Below are positions 45,770 through 53,875 of a stretch of 64,000 bases of DNA, in pieces. The DNA comes from Parapusillimonas granuli (GTDB lineage: Bacteria; Pseudomonadota; Gammaproteobacteria; Burkholderiales; Burkholderiaceae_B), in assembly GCF_013416525.1 (NCBI RefSeq), contig NZ_JACCEM010000002.1:310001-374000 (forward strand), read 5' to 3'. The notes beneath the pieces are model-generated. The model did no database searches and was not told where the DNA came from. It saw only the letters and a list, made by a program, of their open reading frames with translations. The translations under genes and the position numbers were made by a program. Position 1 is the stretch's first letter; the number at the start of each line of letters is the position of its first letter.

Positions 45770-45913
45770 CTAGCCGGCGAGCTCTTCGACGCTGCGCCGG
45801 CCCCTGGGCCAGGTACCCGAGCAATTCCAGCCGATGCGTATGGCCTATGGCCTGCGCGATTTCAGCCAGGCTGGCAAGGATGGCTTGTTCTCGGGCCCGT
45901 TCTGTAACACGTA
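45770..45913 (-). pseudogene. ArsR family regulator remnant
   Basis: N-terminal stub. From about 45913 downward one frame gives VTERAREQAILASLAEIAQAIG then HTHRLELLGYLAQG, typical of the first helices of an ArsR repressor. After GYLAQG the match moves to another frame (RRSVEELAG) and ends at TAG 45770-45772. Only about 45 residues remain. The 3' end of the autotransporter gene adjoins it. Confidence 0.5.
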
Positions 45914-45922
45914 TGCTCCGAG

Positions 45923-46378
45923 TCAGGTATGGCGGGATGCGTCGCGGACGATGCGGACGACATCGACATTCAGGCGAGGGTCCGAGTCGTCCAGATCCAC
46001 CAGCCGGAACCATTGTGCGTCAAGAGCGTCATCCGCCGCGACGGGCTCCCCCGCAATCCACTTGCACAGCACGGCGACCAGGACGAAGTGCCGGACGAGC
46101 CGCCCGCCCTCGTCGTGGTGCAGGACATCGAAGGCCGTCAGCACCCTGTCGGCGTCCGCGCGAACCGAGGTTTCTTCCGCCAGCTCGCGCACGGCGGCGG
46201 CTTCGATGGTTTCGCCGGGCTCGATCTTGCCGCCCGGAAAGCCCCAGCGGCCGGCATTGGGCGGATTGGCCCTGCGCACCAGCAGGACACGGCCTTCCCG
46301 GATGACGACCGCCACCGCCGCCGGGACGGGGCGGACCGCGGGCGCGCCATGGGCGGGCAGATGGACGGCATTCGGCAT
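45923..46378 (-). CDS. NUDIX hydrolase
   Basis: 151 residues with a complete Nudix box ([22 protein letters not shown], near residues 49-70), which hydrolyses a nucleoside diphosphate linked to another group. It resembles MutT/NudG-like small housecleaning enzymes. ATG 46378. The preceding 240 bases before the next gene contain only AT-rich promoter-like sequence. Confidence 0.92.
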   Translation of the reverse strand: MPNAVHLPAHGAPAVRPVPAAVAVVIREGRVLLVRRANPPNAGRWGFPGGKIEPGETIEAAAVRELAEETSVRADADRVLTAFDVLHHDEGGRLVRHFVLVAVLCKWIAGEPVAADDALDAQWFRLVDLDDSDPRLNVDVVRIVRDASRHT

Positions 46379-46619
46379 GGATGGACCTTTCTCATCGCTT
46401 CATTGAACACCGGCGATGCATCATATTTTTCAACATGGCATGCCTTATCTCCGGTTTGCCGGCCGGCTTGCAACAAACAGGCTGCCCGCCGCCTCGCTAT
46501 CATTCAATCATATTTGAGTATGATTTTTTAAACGGCCGGGACTGTCAAGCCATGCCCGCAAGAGCCGGGCAAACTGAGGTAGCATTCGCCCCAGGATTTG
46601 ACGATGAGAAAGGTAGGGA

Positions 46620-47240
46620 ATGGACATCACCTTAACGCTGTCGATGGTGGCCGTTGCATGGCTGGTGCTGCGCGCGCGCTACCAGCGCACGCATATCGCC
46701 TTGCTGGGCCGGCATCTGGCCGGCCTGCAGCTCGAGCGCCATATGGAAACCCTGACGCAGGGCTATACCCGCGCCATCCATGAGCAGGCCGAAGCGCGCC
46801 AGCTCCAGGTATTGGAAACCTTCGCCCAGACCGAGCGCGCGGTGGCGGCCCAGGCCAAGTCGCTGGCCGACGCCATGCAGAAGGAAAGCGCGCAAGCCGC
46901 CGGCATGGGCGCGCTTTCCTTCTGCGTCCCCTATATAGAGCGCTTTCTTCCCTCGGCCACGCGGGATTTTCGCAAGCTGCTGCGCATCCATGCGGCGGGC
47001 CTGCGCCATGTGGTGGACAATGAAGACCGCTGGGACCCGAAAAGCCGCGCCTACCATCTTGCGGCGGAGCTGTATCTGCTGCAGCACAGCTGCCATTGGT
47101 TTTGCAAGTCGCGCGCCATCGCCGACGCGCGCTTGAAGCTGCGGCATCAGGTCGATCATCGGAAGGTGCTGGACTCGGTGTCCGCCCCGACCCGGTCGGC
47201 GTACCTGCAATGGCTACGGAGCGGCGACGATCGTCCGTAA
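46620..47240 (+). CDS. membrane-anchored protein of unknown function
   Basis: 206 residues, not recognised. An N-terminal hydrophobic segment (3-16) is followed by a basic flank and a predicted coiled coil (about 30-95, heptad-rich Ala/Glu/Gln). The C-terminal domain (100-206) is helical, with Cys, His and Trp (FCVPYIERFLP, LLQHSCHWFCKSRAIADARL). No homologous domain can be named. GAAAGGTAGGG upstream supports ATG 46620. Confidence 0.7.
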   Translation: MDITLTLSMVAVAWLVLRARYQRTHIALLGRHLAGLQLERHMETLTQGYTRAIHEQAEARQLQVLETFAQTERAVAAQAKSLADAMQKESAQAAGMGALSFCVPYIERFLPSATRDFRKLLRIHAAGLRHVVDNEDRWDPKSRAYHLAAELYLLQHSCHWFCKSRAIADARLKLRHQVDHRKVLDSVSAPTRSAYLQWLRSGDDRP

Positions 47241-47450
47241 ATGGACTACAAAAGCCCTACGTTATCGGCCCGATAGAAGCCCGTTCGGTGCCGTATAACC
47301 CCGGGGAAATACCCTGTATTTACAATTTTGTCGGAGCGATAGAATCTGGCATCAGTGCTCTCGCTTTATCGTTATGAATTGGTCCGTCCACTGCATTTCA
47401 CCGAGACCCGAAATTCAATATTCCAACGCTACTGAACATGAACCGTTGAC

Positions 47451-48302
47451 ATGACCGCATCGAGCAGGAACACACAAGCCGCAGCGCCTTCGCAGCCAGA
47501 AAGCGCCCCAGCCACAACCATGGCGCCCTTGCGGACCATGAACGTGCTTGGCATACTTGCCAAGCACCAGGAGGGCTTGTCTCTGACGCAAATGAGTGAA
47601 TTCCTGGGAATGCCCAAAACCAGCCTGTTCAGCCTGCTCAAATCACTCAATCAAGGCGGCTATGTTAGCTCCACGAACGGGCTTTACAATCTGGGTGCCG
47701 AAGCGTATCACCTCGCCACCATCATCTCGAAAAGAAGCCCGTTTCCCGATTGTCTGCGGCCCGAGCTGGCAAAGCTTCATCAAGCTTGCGGAGAAACCGT
47801 CAGCATAGGCATTCCTGCTGAGTCTTGGGAAGAGTTCATTTATATAGATGTTATTGAGGCGGACAGCAGCCTTAGGTTCCGCGCCAATGTCGGTGCGCGC
47901 CGCCCTTTGTATTGCACTTCACCCGGACTGGTTCTACTCGCCTTCGCACCCCGGCACATACAAGAAAAATACATCAAATCTGTCAAGCTAGAGCAGATCA
48001 CCCCCACGACGATCACATCCAGGAAAGTACTGGCTGCAACGCTCGAAGACATTGCACACCGCGGTATAGCGATAAGCAACGGATCGGTAGAAGGCGCCAC
48101 CGGGATGTCGGCCCCTATTTTCGATGTCCATCACAATCTCCGTGGGGCGGTAGGGCTTGCCGGCGTGTCCACAAAGATTTTGCGGAACGAAGCCCGATAC
48201 ACAGAACTGCTGCTCGAAACAGCATCAAGAATGTCGTGTATCCTGGGCTTTGACGGGGAATATCCCCCCGCGCCAAGTACCATGGCCGCCGCGGTATCTT
48301 AA
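47451..48302 (+). CDS. IclR family transcriptional regulator
   Basis: 283 residues. A Ser/Ala/Thr-rich N-terminal tail precedes the winged helix (LSLTQMSEFLGMPKTSLFSLLKSL, about residues 43-66) and an IclR effector domain (from about residue 105). The gene is clearly more AT-rich than its left neighbours, as are the genes to its right. A terminator-like hairpin follows. Likely regulator of the terpenoid-type degradation operon at 49618-55683, from which it is separated by a transposase remnant. Confidence 0.9.
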   Translation: MTASSRNTQAAAPSQPESAPATTMAPLRTMNVLGILAKHQEGLSLTQMSEFLGMPKTSLFSLLKSLNQGGYVSSTNGLYNLGAEAYHLATIISKRSPFPDCLRPELAKLHQACGETVSIGIPAESWEEFIYIDVIEADSSLRFRANVGARRPLYCTSPGLVLLAFAPRHIQEKYIKSVKLEQITPTTITSRKVLAATLEDIAHRGIAISNGSVEGATGMSAPIFDVHHNLRGAVGLAGVSTKILRNEARYTELLLETASRMSCILGFDGEYPPAPSTMAAAVS

Positions 48303-48307
48303 GAAGG

Positions 48308-48335
48308 GGCAGTGACTTGTTTCGAAGCCACTGCC
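48308..48335 (+). terminator. hairpin after iclR
   Basis: GGCAGTG and CACTGCC with one mismatched pair and CTT/AAG above form an 11-position stem over a GTTTCG loop, six bases past the iclR stop. A short A/T stretch follows rather than a T-run. Confidence 0.5.
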
Positions 48336-48403
48336 ACAATCAGACTATCTAGTCGGTCCTGATTTATTCATTTCCGCATGCGTCAGCCGCCCGACCAGCG
48401 GCT

Positions 48404-49501
48404 TTATGCCGCCCAGGCTGGTGCCAGCCATTCACCCCGGCGGCGGTTTAATCCGCGCCTGAGCCGCCAACGGGTCATCGTTTGCCAAGACCACCCTGTG
48501 ATCGGTTCCTTTTTCAGGCGCAAAAAAATTCGCCACAGGAAGCCAACACCCTTCTTGGCGATCATAATCAGAATCGTGGCCTGTTCCATCTGGACACGCA
48601 GCGTATGGCCGTCGTAGGGGTTGCGGTGGAAGGCCTGCGCACCCACGATCAGGTTGCACCTTGAAGGTGCTGACGATACCCACCTTCACCCCGAACTCGT
48701 AGGGATGGCGCCCCTTGCCCTTGCTGATGCAGGCGACCTCTGGCGCATGCCAGGCGTACAGCTTGGGCGGCCCACAATGGTGCGTTGACGCCGAATCGCT
48801 CGGCGCATGCGCTTGAACTGGCGCGCGTGGACATAGCGCCCAGCCTGGCGACTGAGCGCCTGACCTTCCTTGGCAAAGGTCTGCTTCAACGCAATGCCGG
48901 CCTCCTTGGCGGCTTCCACCAGCTTGGTGCGCGCCACTTCCAGCAATCGGCTGTCCGTGGGGTGGGCAATGGCCTTCTCCTGCACTGTCGTATCCACGAT
49001 CACCCGGCTCGGCTCCTGGGGCTTGATCAGCTTCAGGTCCGCCACGTTGATGGTCTGGGCCAGCAGTTCCTCCACCCCTTCTTCACCGAGCAGCTTGCGA
49101 AACTTCACCAACGTCGTGGCATCGCAGGGCTGGCGATCCTCGTAGTAGGCCTGGCCACTGAAGAACTGCCAGCGTGGCGTGTCGGCCCAGCGGGCCACGA
49201 CACCCTCATCGGATTCGTTGAAGGCGTGCTTCAGGTACAGCAACGAAATCATGACGCGCAGCGGCACGCGAGGGCGTCCCGCATGGCGGGGTGACGCAAC
49301 ATGCTGGGGCTTCTCGCCAAACAGATCAAGATCGGGCATGGCCTGGCCGGCGTGGGCCTTGCGAACGAACAGGTGCGCCACGCGCGCCTCGATCTCCTGC
49401 CAGGGCATGCGCGAGGCCAGTACCGCCAATGGATGGCGCAGGTCGATCATCTGGTCAATGCGGGCGCGGAAAAAATCGTCGGTGGCCGGACAGGCGAACA
49501 T
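48404..49501 (-). pseudogene. decayed IS5-family transposase
   Basis: From ATG 49501 about 245 codons read as an IS5-type DDE transposase (WQEIEARVAHLF, PRVPLRVMISLLYLKHAFNESDEGVV, FSGQAYYEDRQPCDATTLVKFRK, VIVDTTVQEKAIAHPTDSRLL, the last holding a catalytic Asp). The frame then shifts more than once: parts of the C-terminal half (GVKVGIVSTFK-like, then AFHRNPYDGHTLRVQMEQATI) are in other frames, and the end is truncated near 48404. Clear terminal inverted repeats were not found. Inactive. Lies between the IclR gene and the catabolic operon. Confidence 0.8.
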
Positions 49502-49617
49502 GATGGAAAAACTCCCAGAAAGCAGCCTCCATTGGATCGCAAACTGGGAGTTCTGGCTATCGGGAATGGCCTGGAGAACCCGTGTTTATGCGGGTGGGGG
49601 ACGTTATTCAGGGATGA

Positions 49618-50454
49618 CTATCTACCCGTCCAGACCGGAAGACGCTTCTCCCGAAATGCCGCCAAACCCTCTTTCGCATCCTGAGTGCTGGCCATAGAAG
49701 GAACCATCGCTTGTGCGAACTCGAGCCCCTGGTCGATGCCCATATCCTGCATTGCCTTGAAGGCTTGCTTCCCCAGGCGGATGGCAGTCGGAGATTTGTT
49801 CAAAATTCTGCCCAGCAGCCACTCCATCTTGTCGTCCAGTTCAGGCTTTTCTACAACATAGTTCACGATGCCGAGGTCGAGCGCTTCTTGCGCCGTAAAG
49901 GGTTCGCCCGTGATACACATTTCCGTGAGCTTTCTGACGGGCACCACGCGTTGCATGAATGGATAGATCATCATGGGGATCAACCCGATCTTTGTTTCAG
50001 GAGTTCCCATCAAAACATGCGCACTTGCAACGGCCATATCGCAAGCGCACAATAGTCCGAATCCGCCCGCCATCACGTGGCCGTTCACACGGGCAATGAT
50101 AGGCAGGCGACATGCAAGCATGCTCCTGAAGAGATTCACCAGATAATGTGTTGGATCAGAATAGTCGACGGCAAAGGCGAACCCCTCCGTCTGTTTCTGC
50201 AAATCCGCCCCCGCACAGAATGCGTCGTCTCCGGCCCCGGTCAGCACGATTGCCCGGCATCCTTCAAGGTTTTCCGCGGCTCCGACCGCCTTGCCGATTG
50301 CTTCAACCACCTGAGCATTGAGAGCGTTCCGTCGCTTGGGGCGATTGATCGTGACCCATAGGACATCCGCCCGCAGCTCGACGACGACTTCGCCACCACA
50401 CTGCGCTCCGATAACTTCGTTGGCTGCTGGATCAATCAATTTTGGCTCCTGCAA
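49618..50454 (-). CDS. enoyl-CoA hydratase/isomerase family protein
   Basis: 278 residues, crotonase fold. The oxyanion-hole segments are DAFCAGADLQKQ and VNGHVMAGGFGLLCACDMAVAS. It hydrates or isomerises an unsaturated acyl-CoA. It follows the Bug gene with overlapping ends (50432-50454). In the operon with acyl-CoA dehydrogenase and CoA-transferase it would catalyse the second beta-oxidation step. Confidence 0.92.
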   Translation of the reverse strand: MQEPKLIDPAANEVIGAQCGGEVVVELRADVLWVTINRPKRRNALNAQVVEAIGKAVGAAENLEGCRAIVLTGAGDDAFCAGADLQKQTEGFAFAVDYSDPTHYLVNLFRSMLACRLPIIARVNGHVMAGGFGLLCACDMAVASAHVLMGTPETKIGLIPMMIYPFMQRVVPVRKLTEMCITGEPFTAQEALDLGIVNYVVEKPELDDKMEWLLGRILNKSPTAIRLGKQAFKAMQDMGIDQGLEFAQAMVPSMASTQDAKEGLAAFREKRLPVWTGR

Positions 50455-51436
50455 ATTTGACTATTTCATCCCAGCGGCTTATCTCTTCACGCATATAAGC
50501 GGCAAACTCCGTATCCGTTCCCCCGAGCGGGGTATAACCTCTTCGCAACAATTCATTCCGGAAATCATCTTTCTTCAAGGCGCCATTCAAGGCATGATTA
50601 ATCTTGTCCACGATCTCCTTAGAGGTCCCCTTGGGCGCCAGCAACGCGAACCAGGTGGAGGCGACGAGGTCCGGATATCCCAGCTCTTTCGTGGTCGGTG
50701 TGTCAGGCAAGCTCGAGGATCGCTCATCCGCCATTACCGCCAATGCTTTTAGCCTGCCTTCTTGCACCAGAGACGCCACCGCTATTGGTTGTGGAAACGC
50801 AGCCTGCAGGCGTCCAGAAACCAAGTCTGTGACCACCGTCCCTGGCGAGGTGTATGGCACATGCAGTAATGATGCGCCAGCCATCTTTTTATAGAGCTCG
50901 CCGGCCAGATGCCACGAGCTGCCGCTCCCTGTAGACCCGAAACTCAACTTCTCAGGGTTGGACTTGGAATACGACGTCAGTTCGTCCAGGCTCTTGACAG
51001 GCAGTTCCGCAGTGACAGCCACCACATTGGGGATCGAAGCGATAAGAGCAATAGGCTCGAAATCCCTGACCGGGTCGAAGGGTTTGGAGCCGTACATCGT
51101 TACTGCAGACACCAAAGTTCCCGTCCATGAAAACAACAAAGTATATCCATCGGGTTTGGCGGCGGCGACCGAGGCAGCGCCAATATTTCCATTGGCGCCG
51201 GGCTTGTTTTCCACCACAAAACTCTGGCCAAGTTCCTTGCTGAGCTCTGTAGCCACCATCCTGGCCAAGGGGTCGGAACTGCCGCCCGAGCCAGCCGGCA
51301 TGATGATGTGCACTGCCCGCGATGGCCACTGCGACTGCGCTTGGCCAGTTGATGGCGCCATTGCAAGCATCACGCCGCCCAAGACTGCTGTCCAAAGCGA
51401 GCATCCGCAGATGGTGGATAATTTATTCAATTTCAT
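50432..51436 (-). CDS. Bug-family tripartite tricarboxylate transporter substrate-binding protein
   Basis: 334 residues. Signal peptide (to GQA, about residue 33), then the Bug opening WPSRAVHIIMPAGSGGSSDPLAR, VVENKPGANGNIG and DGYTLLF. Orphan receptor within a catabolic operon; the ligand is presumably the acid handled by its neighbours. Composition is AT-richer than in the other two Bug genes of the window. Confidence 0.93.
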   Translation of the reverse strand: MKLNKLSTICGCSLWTAVLGGVMLAMAPSTGQAQSQWPSRAVHIIMPAGSGGSSDPLARMVATELSKELGQSFVVENKPGANGNIGAASVAAAKPDGYTLLFSWTGTLVSAVTMYGSKPFDPVRDFEPIALIASIPNVVAVTAELPVKSLDELTSYSKSNPEKLSFGSTGSGSSWHLAGELYKKMAGASLLHVPYTSPGTVVTDLVSGRLQAAFPQPIAVASLVQEGRLKALAVMADERSSSLPDTPTTKELGYPDLVASTWFALLAPKGTSKEIVDKINHALNGALKKDDFRNELLRRGYTPLGGTDTEFAAYMREEISRWDEIVKFAGAKID

Positions 51437-51458
51437 GTTGTCTCCATTACTTATATAA

Positions 51459-52631
51459 TCAGTATGATTTCGGTAGAGAAAGGACTCTCTCTGCTATATA
51501 CGAAAGAATCATCTCTCGGCTGACCGGCGCGATGCGGGCGATCATGATTTCACGCAGATATCGCTCCACGTGATATTCTTTTGCATATCCGAATCCTCCA
51601 TGAGTCAATATTGATTGTTCACAAGCCTTGTAGCCGGCCTCGGCGGCAAGGTATTTTGCGGCGTTTGCTTCCGCACCACAGCTTTTTCCAGCGTCGTATA
51701 AGTCACCGGCTTTCAGCATCATCAGATTGGCCGCTTCCAGCTCCATCCAGTTGACCGCAAGCGGATGCTGAATGCCCTGATTCATCCCTATTGGGCGGCC
51801 GAAGACCACTCGTTCAGCTGCATATGCGGCGGCTTTCTTCAGTGCCACCCGGCCGATGCCGATGGCCTCCGCAGCCAGCAGGATTCGCTCGGGATTCATG
51901 CCGTGAAGAATGTATCGAAAGCCCTTGCCTTCCTCGCCGATACGATCCTCGACTGGGATCCTCAGTTCGTCGATGAAAAGCTCGTTGGAATCCACGGCTT
52001 TCCGGCCCATTTTTTCTATACGCCTCACGCTGACCCTGTCTCGATCGAGATCGGTGTAAAAAAGCGTCAGGCCGTCCGTATGGCTCTTGCACTCCTCGAG
52101 TGGAGTACTGCGGGCCAGCAACAAGATCTTGTCTGCCACTTGAGCGGTGGATATCCATACCTTCTGCCCGTTCACGATATACCGATCGCCTTTTAGCACA
52201 GCGCGTGTTTTCAGCTGTGTTGTGTTCAAGCCGGTATTGGGCTCCGTAACACCGAAGCATGATTTCACCTGACCGCGTACCGAGGGAGGCAGCCATCGCT
52301 GTTTTTGCTCCTCCGTTCCAAATACGACGATAGGCATGAGCCCGAACAAATTAATATGGAAGGTCGCGCAACCGGCCATGCATGCACCGGTCTCAGCAAC
52401 GGTCTGCATCAGAATCGCTGCTTCTGTTACCCCTAGCCCAGATCCTCCATACTGCTCAGGAATCGCAATCCCAAGCCAACCCGCTTCCGCCACAGCCTGA
52501 TAGAACGCTTCGGGAAACTCGCCATCGAAGTCGCGTTGCAGCCAGTACTCGTCCGTAAAAGGGGCGCATGTCTGCAGCGCTGCGTCTCTGATCGCAATAT
52601 GTTCTTCGGGCATTTCAAATTGCATTAGCAT
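51459..52631 (-). CDS. acyl-CoA dehydrogenase
   Basis: 390 residues with the usual three-domain plan. FAD/substrate signatures: CFGVTEPNTGLNTTQLKTRAV and a C-terminal HGGFGYAKEYHVERYLREIMIARI. It introduces an alpha,beta double bond into an acyl-CoA. The start is either ATG 52631 or 52625, overlapping the end of the CoA-transferase gene. Confidence 0.93.
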   Translation of the reverse strand: MLMQFEMPEEHIAIRDAALQTCAPFTDEYWLQRDFDGEFPEAFYQAVAEAGWLGIAIPEQYGGSGLGVTEAAILMQTVAETGACMAGCATFHINLFGLMPIVVFGTEEQKQRWLPPSVRGQVKSCFGVTEPNTGLNTTQLKTRAVLKGDRYIVNGQKVWISTAQVADKILLLARSTPLEECKSHTDGLTLFYTDLDRDRVSVRRIEKMGRKAVDSNELFIDELRIPVEDRIGEEGKGFRYILHGMNPERILLAAEAIGIGRVALKKAAAYAAERVVFGRPIGMNQGIQHPLAVNWMELEAANLMMLKAGDLYDAGKSCGAEANAAKYLAAEAGYKACEQSILTHGGFGYAKEYHVERYLREIMIARIAPVSREMILSYIAERVLSLPKSY

Positions 52632-53875
52632 AATTTCTCCTCCGGACTCTCTTTCAGTATCAACGCGCCGTCCTCAGCCAAATCCGATATTTCTCGATCA
52701 GAGAATCCACCTTCCCTCAATATTTCGATCCCGTGCTCGCCCTGCAACGGTATCGTCCTGCTATGCCGCGGTTGCGTTCGAGACCACTTCTGAGGGTGGC
52801 GTAATGTTCTAAGCCTTCCTTCGCTAGGATGCTCTTCATAGCCAAAGTAATTGATCGCAACCAGGTGTTCGTCGTTAAAAATCGAGGCCTGATCATGTAC
52901 CGGCGTCACGGGAATATCCGCCGCACTCAATTGATCCAACCATTCGGAGGTCGTTTTCGTGGATAAGATTTCTTCCAGCTCGGAATAGAGCTCGTCTACG
53001 TATTCGGAGCGTGTTTTCAAACTAAGCAGCCTTCGGTCCGCATCGAGTTCGCCTTCCCGCCCCAAGAGTCGGTAGAAATTGCGCCATTGCTGATCCGTAT
53101 AAACCATGGCGCAAATATAGCCATCCATCGTCTTATACGGCCGGCGCGCCTGGGAGAGCAGGCGCGCATAGCCACCTTGATCCAGCGGAGGATCGAATGT
53201 CAGTCCGCCGAGATGGTCGGAGAGAACAAACCCGACCATGGTCTCAAACATAGGGACATCAATACGCTGGCCCATTCCACTAATCGACCGTTCATACAGC
53301 GCCGCAAGTGTGGCGTTGACTGCCGCCATGCCAGTAATACGGTCCACCATGGCTAAAGGAACATACCGTGGCGGACCACCCGTAGACTGGGCGACAAAGG
53401 ATGCGACGCCGGTCGCGCCTTGCATCAGATCGTCGTAAGCCGGCTTGGCCGCGTACGGACCGTCTTGCCCATACCCGAATACCCCCACGTAGATGAGCTT
53501 TGGATTGACTGCGGCGAGATCTTCGTATGCAAGCCCCAGTCTGGCCATCGCCTGCGGCCGAACGTTATAGAAGAAGACATCGGCGGTTTCAGCCAAGCGC
53601 AGCAGCGCATTGCGGCCGACCTCCTTCTTCAAATCGAGGCATATACTTCGCTTGCTGCGGTTCGTGTTCAGAAATATTGGCCCCATGCCATTGCTGCGAG
53701 ATGGCCCAATCAAACGAACGACGTCGCCATCCGGGGCCTCAACTTTGATTATGTCCGCCCCCATTTCCCCCAGCAGCTGTGTTGCATACGGCCCCATAAG
53801 CACCGATGACACGTCTATTATCTTCACTCCGCAAAGGGGACCCGCGCTGGCCTCTCGAATCGAATTGGCCCTCAT
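52625..53875 (-). CDS. CaiB/BaiF family (class III) CoA-transferase
   Basis: 416 residues. Class III signatures: VLMGPYATQLLGEMGADIIKVEAPDGD, NRSKRSICLDLK, and AYDDLMQGATG holding the catalytic Asp. It moves CoA between carboxylic acids, often from succinyl-CoA, activating the substrate. Both ends overlap neighbours (ATGA with the AtuA gene), so it is translated with them. Confidence 0.93.
   Translation of the reverse strand: MRANSIREASAGPLCGVKIIDVSSVLMGPYATQLLGEMGADIIKVEAPDGDVVRLIGPSRSNGMGPIFLNTNRSKRSICLDLKKEVGRNALLRLAETADVFFYNVRPQAMARLGLAYEDLAAVNPKLIYVGVFGYGQDGPYAAKPAYDDLMQGATGVASFVAQSTGGPPRYVPLAMVDRITGMAAVNATLAALYERSISGMGQRIDVPMFETMVGFVLSDHLGGLTFDPPLDQGGYARLLSQARRPYKTMDGYICAMVYTDQQWRNFYRLLGREGELDADRRLLSLKTRSEYVDELYSELEEILSTKTTSEWLDQLSAADIPVTPVHDQASIFNDEHLVAINYFGYEEHPSEGRLRTLRHPQKWSRTQPRHSRTIPLQGEHGIEILREGGFSDREISDLAEDGALILKESPEEKLC

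Noticed and set aside
29720-45780. 20-base match (19 of 20) between 29720-29739 and 45761-45780, both at minus-strand stop codons
   Set aside because: A match of this size is expected about once by chance in 64 kb of high-GC DNA, and flanks do not align, so it was not called a recombination site.
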